Assembly (NCBI GenBank): GCA_041481895.1
Contig: JBGPCQ010000003.1
Coordinates: 1-55,001 of the forward strand
DNA: 55,001 nt
Reading direction: 5' to 3'
Source of the DNA: JAMPXD01 sp041481895
Lineage (GTDB): Bacteria > Desulfobacterota > Desulfuromonadia > Geobacterales > Geobacteraceae
The notes below the pieces were generated by a model. It ran no database searches, was not told the origin of the DNA, and worked only from the letters and a program-made list of their open reading frames with translations. The number at the start of each line of letters is the position of its first letter. Position 1 is the first letter of the stretch. The position numbers were made by a program, and so were the translations under genes. Positions 48,811-55,001 of this stretch are shown here, in pieces.

Positions 48811-49479
48811 CTATTTCGCAGTGTTGAAGGCCCGCAGCACCTGCTCGGTCAAATCGACCATCTCGTCCTGGTAAATCATCGAGTCGTTTCTTGTAAAAAT
48901 GAAGTCGTAATTTTTCATGCGGCCATACTTTTTCACGACCTCGACAATCTCGCCGACAATCTGGTTGGTCAATTCGTCATTTTTCGCCTTCAGGGCTTCT
49001 TGAGAGAGGGACCGCTGGGTCTCTTTCAGGTGCTCCAGGGCTTTCTTGCCGGCATTCGACTGGAGCAGGACCTTTTGCATGTCAAAAGACCCTATCTTCA
49101 CTTGATCATGGGCACGCCCCGGCGATGCGGGGAGCATCACCGGCCTGGAGACCAAAGTCGTGACATCCCAGTTCAATTCACCGTCAAACCCGGCAGGCAG
49201 ATCTGCCGTGGCATTCCAGACGATCCGCTTCCCCGGACCCACCTTGACATTTTTCCCGAAATCACCGGAGAGACGAAGCTGGTCCGCAGTCCGCCTCTTG
49301 CCGTCGATGATGATGGCGACGGTCACCTCCGCTTCCCGCTCTCCCGCGGTTGCAACAAGGTCGTACGTGGCGACGGCCTGGTCGCCTTCCTGACCGACCT
49401 TCAGGTTCTTCACTTCCGCGGCTGCGGCCAATGTCGGGAATGCGGTGGCCAGAAGCAGGAGCATGGCGAGTTTTTTCAT
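48811..49479 (-). CDS. Exported protein: shared beta-rich module + OmpH/Skp-like segment
   Basis: 222 residues. Signal peptide MKKLAMLLLLATAFPTLAAA, then module residues ~21-105 (AEVKNLKVGQEGDQAVATYD, VTVAIIIDGKRRTADQLRLS, GKNVKVGPGKRIVWNATADL, FDGELNWDV). After a short linker, KIGSFDMQKVLLQSNAGKKA and VVKKYGRMKNYDFIFTRNDS followed by MIYQDEMVDLTEQVLRAFN resemble the two ends of the periplasmic chaperone OmpH/Skp with shortened coiled arms. The module recalls the domain at the N-terminus of some formylglycine-generating-enzyme-like (SUMF1) proteins. Signal, module and GGGGCCTCCG-type ribosome site are nearly the same DNA as in 50892-52097. A periplasmic binding or folding role is inferred. 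Confidence 0.8.
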   Translation of the reverse strand: MKKLAMLLLLATAFPTLAAAAEVKNLKVGQEGDQAVATYDLVATAGEREAEVTVAIIIDGKRRTADQLRLSGDFGKNVKVGPGKRIVWNATADLPAGFDGELNWDVTTLVSRPVMLPASPGRAHDQVKIGSFDMQKVLLQSNAGKKALEHLKETQRSLSQEALKAKNDELTNQIVGEIVEVVKKYGRMKNYDFIFTRNDSMIYQDEMVDLTEQVLRAFNTAK

Positions 49480-49566
49480 GGGGCCTCCGGTTTAGCTTCA
49501 TGTTTGATATTCAGCATGTGTTGATCAGAGCCATGTCAGTGCCTTGGCCCACCCGCGCCGGGATCC

Positions 49567-50583
49567 CTAGGGACGCAGCCTCGACGGCTGGTCGTTGCAG
49601 ACACGGTAGGGGAATATCGTGCCGTCGGCACGCCGGTGCTCATAGCAGCCGAGCCGGGGATAGGGCCAGCCGCTGCATGCGGCATCACTCCCGCAGAGCG
49701 GCTTACAATAAAAGTGACCATCCCCGCCGTTGTCGACACAGACATTGCCGGTCTGGCAGTCGGCGTGTGCGTTGCAGCTGTAGAACGATGGCGTGGCTCC
49801 CCGTGCCAGCGTCGCCTCGCCGACAATCGATTGTTCCGTAATCGTCCCACCCGCAGCCCGGACGTCCCAGTTTAGCTCGCCGTCAAAATCCCGCGGCAGA
49901 TCGGCCGTGGCATTCCAGACGATCCGCTTCCCCGGCCCCACCTTGACATTCTTGCCGAAATCGCCGCTGAGGCTGAGCTGGTCCGACGTGCGCCTTTTGC
50001 CGTCAACGATGATGACGACGGTCACCTCCACCACCCCTTCGCCCCCGCTGCTCACCAGGTCATAGGTGGCGACGGCCGTGTCCCCCTCCTGACCGAGCTT
50101 AAAGTTCTTTACCTCGACGGCAGAAGCTGCCTTTATTACTCCGGTGGATGCAAGCAAGCGTTCACCTGTTTCGCCGCTCTCAACTGTTGCCAATAGTGCA
50201 GCTTTATCTTTGCTGACTACCCCGGGAAGTATTTTTTCAATCGCTAACCTTACATAACTCCGATCTATTCCTTGATTTGCCAATTCAGAGGTTCCTGAAA
50301 TGTTATTATTTTCAATATGAATTCCATTGCTGATCTCATCATCATTGCGGATGGTGTACAATAATTCATCAATGTCTTTACGTGCGTATTTTGACAGTTC
50401 GTAGGTATTCAGATAAATAGATTTTTTGTTATGGACGTCACTAACAAGGCTGACAACTCCAGCTGCGATATGTTTTTTATACTTTTCAATTAAACGGTCC
50501 CAACTAGTCATTTGGTCAATGGCTAGAATGGAACTAACATCCAATAGAAGACACATCAGTAAAATATTAATAAATGTTTTCAT
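49567..50583 (-). CDS. Exported protein: unknown N-domain + shared module + cysteine-rich tail
   Basis: 338 residues in three parts. Signal peptide (MKTFINILLMCLLLDVSSIL) and a ~130-residue AT-rich unknown domain (SWDRLIEKYKKHIAAGVVSL, YLNTYELSKYARKDIDELLY); then the shared module at ~157-242 (VEVKNFKLGQEGDTAVATYD, VDGKRRTSDQLSLSGDFGKN); then a tail with eight cysteines (YSCNAHADCQTGNVCVDNGG, YCKPLCGSDAACSGWPYPRL) that probably forms disulfides. Base composition drops sharply at the N-terminal part, as if a foreign segment had been joined to the module. I recognise no enzyme. Confidence 0.75.
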   Translation of the reverse strand: MKTFINILLMCLLLDVSSILAIDQMTSWDRLIEKYKKHIAAGVVSLVSDVHNKKSIYLNTYELSKYARKDIDELLYTIRNDDEISNGIHIENNNISGTSELANQGIDRSYVRLAIEKILPGVVSKDKAALLATVESGETGERLLASTGVIKAASAVEVKNFKLGQEGDTAVATYDLVSSGGEGVVEVTVVIIVDGKRRTSDQLSLSGDFGKNVKVGPGKRIVWNATADLPRDFDGELNWDVRAAGGTITEQSIVGEATLARGATPSFYSCNAHADCQTGNVCVDNGGDGHFYCKPLCGSDAACSGWPYPRLGCYEHRRADGTIFPYRVCNDQPSRLRP

Positions 50584-50704
50584 TCCGCCTCCCAGATTAT
50601 TGTCCGATGTCGAGACCCTTACTGCACTTCCTTACCCGCGAGGGGGCTTGCGCCCGCGCGAAAAACTCGCAGAAAACAGAACTTCAGAGTCTAGGACACA
50701 AAGG

Positions 50705-50773
50705 CTACTTGGCGGCCAGGGCAAGGCCCGGAACGACGATAATAACCGACAGCATCACGATGAATTTTTTCAT
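50705..50773 (-). CDS. Orphan signal peptide, 22 residues
   Basis: A complete small frame MKKFIVMLSVIIVVPGLALA plus AK and a TAG stop, with GAAGGG upstream of the ATG. It is a full Sec signal peptide with an ALA-A cleavage site and nothing after it. Most simply a truncated remnant of one of the neighbouring exported-protein genes; a real short membrane peptide is possible. Confidence 0.4.
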   Translation of the reverse strand: MKKFIVMLSVIIVVPGLALAAK

Positions 50774-50891
50774 GGTTCCCTTCAGGGTTGTCCTTATTTT
50801 CCCCCGAGCGCGTTCCAGCATCGGCAATGGAGCAGAGGAAAGCATCATGCGGATGACTATCGGCGCATGCCCGGCAGCCAGCCGGTAGGCG

Positions 50892-52097
50892 CTACCTGGC
50901 ACTCTTCTCGACGGCCGCCTTACTTCGCAGAGTGGATACATAATCAGTTGCTGCTTTCTGCGTTTTTTGCTGTTTGAGGTAGTTCCGGATATTCTCTCTG
51001 GCCGTGTCGAGCTTCATGGCGCCCCCTTCCTGCTTCTCGACAAGCTTGATGATATGATACCCGAACTGTGTTTCCACCACCCCGCTGACCTCGCCCGGAT
51101 TCAGCCCCTCTGCTGCCTTCTCGAAGGGGGGCACCATTTCTCCCTTACCGAAAAAGCCGAGGTCCCCCCCTTGGCTGCTGCTCGGGCAGGACGATTCGGC
51201 CTTGGCGAGGGCCGCGAAATCCTCGCCCGCGAGGATTTTCCCCCTGATTGCCTCGGCCCTTGCCCTGGCCGTCCTTTTGTCATCAGCCGGGGCATCCGGA
51301 TTGACACCGATCAGGATATGCCTGGCATGGTATTTCATCGGCTGCTTGAACTTGTCCTGGTTTTCGTCGTAAAATGTTCTGATCTCCGCTTCTGTAACCG
51401 TTATCCTGCCGGTTACTTCCTGCTCGAGAAGCCTGCCGATGACAATATCTTTGCGGATCAGTTTCCGGACCTCATCTTCGGTGATGTTGTTCGTCTTGAG
51501 CGCCGTCTCATATTCGGCGGCAGTGGGGAAACGGGCCTTCCCCTGGGCGGCTTTGTCGGCAACCTGCTTGTCCAGGTCCTGGATTTCCAGCTTCAGCCCC
51601 GCCTGGTAGGCAACCTCGGCATTGATGAGCTGTTCCAGGGCAGCGTCTTCCGCCTGCTTCCGAGCTTCAGTATCCATATTTTGCGGGATGCGGTTCTGTG
51701 CAATAAGCACCTTGGTCGCGCGGTCCGCTTCAGCACGGGTAATGGGGGTGCCGTTGACCCGGGCAATGACTTCGGCAGCTACGTCCCAGTTCAGCTCGCC
51801 GTCAAAATTCGACGGCAAATCGGCCGTGGCCTCCCAGACGATCCGCTTCCCTGTGCCCACCTTGACATTTTTCCCGAAATCCCCGGAGAGCCGCAGCCGA
51901 TCCGCCGTCCGCCTCTGTCCATCGATGATGATGGCGACGCTTACTTCCGCTTCCCGCTCTCCCGCGGTTGCAACAAGGTCGTACGTAGCGACGGCACTGT
52001 CCCCCTCCTGCCCGACCTTCAGGTTCTTAACTTCCGCGGCTGCGGCCAATGCCGGGAACACGCTGACCAGCAACAGGAGCAAGGCGAGTTTTTTCAT
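50892..52097 (-). CDS. Peptidyl-prolyl isomerase (SurA/PpiC type) fused to the shared module
   Basis: 401 residues. Signal peptide MKKLALLLLLVSVFPALAAA, the shared module (AEVKNLKVGQEGDSAVATYD to FDGELNWDV, residues ~21-105), then a SurA-like N-domain (VIARVNGTPITRAEADRATK, LEQLINAEVAYQAGLKLEIQ) and a parvulin rotamase domain (YHARHILIGVNPDAPADDKR, SSCPSSSQGGDLGFFGKGEM, VETQFGYHIIKLVEKQEGG). The C-terminal helix and tail follow (YLKQQKTQKAATDYVSTLRS). Periplasmic proline isomerase and chaperone, probably for outer-membrane or secreted proteins. The start at 52095-52097 has a GGGGCCTCCG leader; a longer frame to 52241 is rejected because the signal peptide begins here. Confidence 0.88.
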   Translation of the reverse strand: MKKLALLLLLVSVFPALAAAAEVKNLKVGQEGDSAVATYDLVATAGEREAEVSVAIIIDGQRRTADRLRLSGDFGKNVKVGTGKRIVWEATADLPSNFDGELNWDVAAEVIARVNGTPITRAEADRATKVLIAQNRIPQNMDTEARKQAEDAALEQLINAEVAYQAGLKLEIQDLDKQVADKAAQGKARFPTAAEYETALKTNNITEDEVRKLIRKDIVIGRLLEQEVTGRITVTEAEIRTFYDENQDKFKQPMKYHARHILIGVNPDAPADDKRTARARAEAIRGKILAGEDFAALAKAESSCPSSSQGGDLGFFGKGEMVPPFEKAAEGLNPGEVSGVVETQFGYHIIKLVEKQEGGAMKLDTARENIRNYLKQQKTQKAATDYVSTLRSKAAVEKSAR

Positions 52098-52158
52098 GGG
52101 GCCTCCGAATTTGAGTGCAATGAGTCTCAACGGCTGACGGGATTGCCGGGGCTGCCCC

Positions 52159-53019
52159 CTAGAACGGGTCATCCTTGGCGCCGCAGAGCTTGCGGAGATG
52201 CTGCAGCGCCTTGGCAAACCGTTCTGCGAACGTTGCATCATGCGTCCAGAAATACATCTTGCCTGAATTAAATTGGGGGGACTCCATTACTACGTCCATT
52301 GGGTTTACCGAATTGGAAACATTCGGCTCGGTATAGACCGCGGTGGAACGCTTGAGGTCTATTCCATTATTACTGCCGCTCTTGCCGGCATTCGTCCAGC
52401 TGACAGCCATCGAACAGCCGTTAATACTGTCTATTTTTACATTATTTTGCTCGTCCCTATAGTATTTGTATTTGTTGACGATAAAGTTCACGGTATCTTC
52501 ATACGAAGGACCATCAACCGTTTGTGACAACTTGGGTTCCGCTGCCGGCGCGGCGGCGACCCTGACCGTCTGCACATCCCATCTCAGCTCGCCGTCAAAC
52601 CCGGCCGGCAGATCGGCCGTGGCATTCCAGATGATCCGTTTCCCCGCGCCGGTCCTGACATCCTTGCCGAAATCGCCGCTGAGACTGAGCTGGTCCGACG
52701 TGCGCCTCTTGCCGTCGATGATTATGGCGACGGTCACCTCCGCCACCCCTGCTGCACCGTCGCTCACCAGGTCATAGGTGGCCACTGCCTGTTCGCCTGA
52801 CTGCCCGACCTGCAGGTTCCTCACCTCGGCATTAACCCGCGGCAGCTCGGAAACTGCCTTTTTTTTAGCTTTTTTTGCTTTTTTTATCGCTTTTTTGGCA
52901 GGCATTTTCTCTTCTTTTATAACCGGGTCCACCTCCGGGACAGGCTCGGTCTCCTCGGCCACAGCGGCCAGTGGCAGCACGTAAAATGCCAGCAGCAGTA
53001 TCATGATGAAACTTTTCAT
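52159..53019 (-). CDS. Exported protein: lysine-rich linker + shared module + unknown C-domain
   Basis: 286 residues. Signal peptide (MKSFIMILLLAFYVLPLAAV), an acidic then strongly basic linker (KKAIKKAKKAKKKAVS, from an AAA/GCN-rich stretch), the module at ~64-150 (AEVRNLQVGQSGEQAVATYD, VDGKRRT-type IIDGKRRTSDQLSLSGDFGK, FDGELRWDV). The C-terminal ~115 residues (PSYEDTVNFIVNKYKYYRDE, INGCSMAVSWTNAGKSG, AERFAKALQHLRKLCGAKDD) match a domain I have seen in many exported bacterial proteins but cannot name. Two cysteines. Most divergent of the four module copies. Confidence 0.75.
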   Translation of the reverse strand: MKSFIMILLLAFYVLPLAAVAEETEPVPEVDPVIKEEKMPAKKAIKKAKKAKKKAVSELPRVNAEVRNLQVGQSGEQAVATYDLVSDGAAGVAEVTVAIIIDGKRRTSDQLSLSGDFGKDVRTGAGKRIIWNATADLPAGFDGELRWDVQTVRVAAAPAAEPKLSQTVDGPSYEDTVNFIVNKYKYYRDEQNNVKIDSINGCSMAVSWTNAGKSGSNNGIDLKRSTAVYTEPNVSNSVNPMDVVMESPQFNSGKMYFWTHDATFAERFAKALQHLRKLCGAKDDPF

Positions 53020-53066
53020 GTTTCCTCCGGGCTTTATTCAGGTCGTCATCAACTGGATCGGATCGG

Positions 53067-53357
53067 TTACTCAGAATCGTTATTGGCTTCCCGTCTGCTG
53101 TTTTCCTCATCCTCTCTTTGCTGTCTACGCTCTTCTTCCCGCTGTTGCTGTTTGAGATATTCATCGCCGACTTTCTGGATGGCTTCGTTGATGGCTTTTC
53201 CGGCCTCCTGATACGCCTGGGCCCGGTCAAGGGCCTGCTGGGCCTGGTTGAGGTTATACTGCTGCTGTTGATAGGTCATCCCGCCCGCAGCCAGAACAGC
53301 CACGGGAGCCAAACACGCCAGTACAACAACGACCGAAACAAGCACTCTCTTTTTCAT
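53067..53357 (-). CDS. Small exported glutamine-rich coiled-coil protein
   Basis: 96 residues. Signal peptide MKKRVLVSVVVVLACLAPVA (to VLAAG), then GGMTYQQQQYNLNQAQQALD, RAQAYQEAGKAINEAIQKVG, DEYLKQQQREEERRQQREDE: a helical, coiled-coil-like body rich in Gln, Glu and Arg, without hydrophobic segments. The ATG at 53355-53357 follows AAAAGGAG. A periplasmic or surface-associated rod is likely; no function known. It lies 33 bp from the next upstream gene in the same direction. Confidence 0.72.
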   Translation of the reverse strand: MKKRVLVSVVVVLACLAPVAVLAAGGMTYQQQQYNLNQAQQALDRAQAYQEAGKAINEAIQKVGDEYLKQQQREEERRQQREDEENSRREANNDSE

Positions 53358-53389
53358 TTTGTTCTCCTTTTTGGTTTTGATACATGCTC

Positions 53390-55001
53390 TCAAATCTTTT
53401 TGGCATCTTCCGCAAAGGCGGCCTGCATCACCTCTGCCTCCGCCTGGTCGGCCTCCTTCTGTTGTGCCTGCAGCATGGCCTGCACATTAGCCTCGGAGAG
53501 AGAAAGGTCGGCGACATCGGTCGGTCGCGGCACGGCTATGGCGTCGCGCGGCGCCGATGGGATACCTTTTGCCCCCTGGCCTGTTCTGAGTGTGCCGAGT
53601 CCGGAATCGATCTGCTCCCGCATGTTGTTCTGCATCGCCTGCAGGTCGCTGAGAGATACGGTCACGACCGAGTTGGCGGGACAGTCCAGCCGTTTGCTGC
53701 TCACGACGCTAAGGGTTGCGATCTGCACCCCTTCCGGGGGCGCACCGGTGAGCTGCAGGATATCTCCCGGGGTCAGGCCGCACCCCTGCCCGTTGGTGGT
53801 GACGACGAGGCTGCTCGATACCACGAACAGATGCTGCGGATCGTTCAACACGGCAGGCAGTTCTCCATACCCTGCTGCCTGGTTCGCATTGAGCGCGGCC
53901 TCTTTTTCCTGTTCCAGCTGGAACCTGACCTCCTGGGCGATTGCCTCCCTGGTCTCGGGAGAAATCGGGGTGTCGGTTTCCGCATATGACGCCTGCGGGG
54001 GCTCATTTCCTTCGACGGGGTCCTGGTAGGCGGTCTTCATGGTTTGCGCCAGGATATAATCGGTCAGCAATTGCGTTGCGTCCCGATAGGCGGTAAGCGC
54101 CGTGAAAAATCCGTTGTTGGCCCCGTACCAGGGATCCCTGCTCCACCCCCATTGATAGCTCACCGGCGCAGGCCAGGGATTGCCGGCCCAATCGTACAGA
54201 GCGGGGGCATAGTGCGCGCGGGGTGCGTAACTCTCCAGGACCATGCCATTGTACGAGTATGTACTGTACTCCCGGGTGGAGGTGATGTTGCCTTCCACAT
54301 AGGTGCGCTGGATGAAGGTCCTGCTGTGCCGGGAAACCGGCCGCTGCAGGTAGCCGCGGTTCCGCCCCGTGGTGACCAGCACACTCTTGTCCGGACGGAC
54401 GGTCTGGATTCTTCGTTCGCCCCGCAGGCCATGACTGATATCTATCTTGTCCGTATGGAGGGCACGGATTCTGCCGCCGGGGTTGAAGCTCGCATTCCTG
54501 CCATGGCCCGAAAATGATGCCAGCGAACCATCCGCCCTCATGGTATAAGTGCGCCCGCCTGATGCCGCTACGCTCAGCCCGCCATCCTTGTGAACTGAGA
54601 CCTGGCCTTGCGGTACCGGCCGGGCATTGACCCCGCGCAGGGTAGCCCGTGCGCTGTTCACCTGGCGGAGGACACTGTCCGAGTTCACTTTTGACAGGGT
54701 GGAAGCTTTGCCTGGAGTGGCTTTGTAATCGGACGGCAGGGTGTAAACCGGCTTGGCCTGATGGGCATTTTTCGCGCCGCCGGTCGTAAATTTCATGCTG
54801 CCGGAACCGGCCGGTTTGGCTACCGTCGGAGCAGGGCTCTTCGCGCCGCCAGTGGAGAATTTCATGCTGCCGGAGCCGGCTGGTTTGGCTTCCGTCGGGG
54901 CAGGGCTCTTCGCGCCGCCGGTGGAGAACTTCATGCTGCCGGAGCCGCTTGGCCTGCTCACGGGAGGTGCGGGGCTCTCCGGTCGCCGCGACGGCGGGGA
55001 A
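53390..55001 (-). CDS. Large exported-type protein with 23-residue tandem repeats, 5' end missing
   Basis: At least 536 residues; the start lies beyond the window's right edge. The visible N-terminal part has tandem 23-residue repeats around KSPAPTxAKPAGSGSMKFST, at least three copies. A basic region follows (GGRIRALHTDKIDISHGLRG, RNRGYLQRPVSRHSRTFIQR) with tyrosine- and tryptophan-rich YVEGNITSTREYSTYSYNGM and YDWAGNPWPAPVSYQWGWSR, seen in several secreted proteins of unknown function. The C-terminus (ISPETREAIAQEVRFQLEQE, VVSSSLVVTTNGQGCGLTPG, VTVSLSDLQAMQNNMREQID) looks like a beta domain plus helices. No enzyme motif. Confidence 0.75.
   Translation of the reverse strand, partial: SPPSRRPESPAPPVSRPSGSGSMKFSTGGAKSPAPTEAKPAGSGSMKFSTGGAKSPAPTVAKPAGSGSMKFTTGGAKNAHQAKPVYTLPSDYKATPGKASTLSKVNSDSVLRQVNSARATLRGVNARPVPQGQVSVHKDGGLSVAASGGRTYTMRADGSLASFSGHGRNASFNPGGRIRALHTDKIDISHGLRGERRIQTVRPDKSVLVTTGRNRGYLQRPVSRHSRTFIQRTYVEGNITSTREYSTYSYNGMVLESYAPRAHYAPALYDWAGNPWPAPVSYQWGWSRDPWYGANNGFFTALTAYRDATQLLTDYILAQTMKTAYQDPVEGNEPPQASYAETDTPISPETREAIAQEVRFQLEQEKEAALNANQAAGYGELPAVLNDPQHLFVVSSSLVVTTNGQGCGLTPGDILQLTGAPPEGVQIATLSVVSSKRLDCPANSVVTVSLSDLQAMQNNMREQIDSGLGTLRTGQGAKGIPSAPRDAIAVPRPTDVADLSLSEANVQAMLQAQQKEADQAEAEVMQAAFAEDAKKI
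54776..54997. repeat. 69-bp tandem repeat within the right-edge gene
   Basis: Three or more 69-bp units encode KSPAPTxAKPAGSGSMKFST and GG-A-type joints; the array continues toward the window edge. Units differ at a few bases (EAKPAG/VAKPAG, KFST/KFTT). Confidence 0.85.

Noticed and set aside
50967..52271. A 434-codon open frame on the plus strand
   Set aside because: Antisense to the isomerase gene with recognisable SurA and parvulin domains; no ribosome site and no domain in the plus-strand product.

Overview
The window looks like a chromosomal segment of a Geobacter-type bacterium (Desulfuromonadota). The supporting genes are a PpcA-type triheme cytochrome c7, ResB/CcsB cytochrome c maturation, hopanoid genes, a selenocysteine-containing SelD, a DUF3343 protein, an AmmeMemoRadiSam enzyme and a ThiE-ThiD fusion. 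Most coding DNA is GC-rich. Three AT-rich islands stand out: the promoter region near 1.9-2.2 kb, two methyltransferase genes at 24.3-25.7 kb, and the first half of a secreted-protein gene at 50.1-50.6 kb.

Layout. 0-8.3 kb: the start of a membrane PAS-domain signalling protein, amrS, a 52-residue zinc-ribbon protein, lpxC, a Nudix hydrolase, an ECF sigma factor / membrane protein / DUF3106 operon, asnS, a PDZ protein and a glutaredoxin-like lipoprotein. 8.4-13.9 kb: hopanoid genes (a probable C-3 methylase HpnR, HpnK, HpnJ), an EamA-type membrane protein, a cytochrome P460 and a DUF3343 protein. 14-34.6 kb: a surface-polysaccharide cluster on the minus strand with a YfhO-type membrane protein, eight glycosyltransferases including a fucosyltransferase, several methyltransferases, a flippase, galE, fcl, gmd and a winged-helix regulator. 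gmd and fcl make GDP-L-fucose from GDP-mannose for the GT11 enzyme. 34.7-45.3 kb: ccsB-resB, ppcA, purE-purD, purH, selD with an ASKHA-domain protein, and alr. 45.4-48.5 kb: a TPP riboswitch and terminator upstream of thiED and thiC, then tRNA-Thr(CGT). 48.8-55 kb: six minus-strand genes for exported proteins; four of them share one ~85-residue module.

Two observations stand out. First, the terminal locus carries four copies of a conserved module, each joined to a different partner: an OmpH/Skp-like segment, a cysteine-rich tail, a SurA/parvulin isomerase, or an unknown domain. Second, the window is full of heptanucleotide-phased repeats and a related short quasi-palindrome. These lie between genes but also inside open frames (fcl, selD, the ASKHA gene, a GT4 gene), and they form the ends of several proteins (HpnK, a GT2, the regulator, ThiED).

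Other notable items are an in-frame UGA at the catalytic position of SelD, a decayed methyltransferase gene, two glycosyltransferase-like remnants, promoters whose predicted start points fall at or within a few bases of start codons, and a dispersed hairpin repeat with a compensatory stem change. All assignments were made by reading the sequence; no database search was run.
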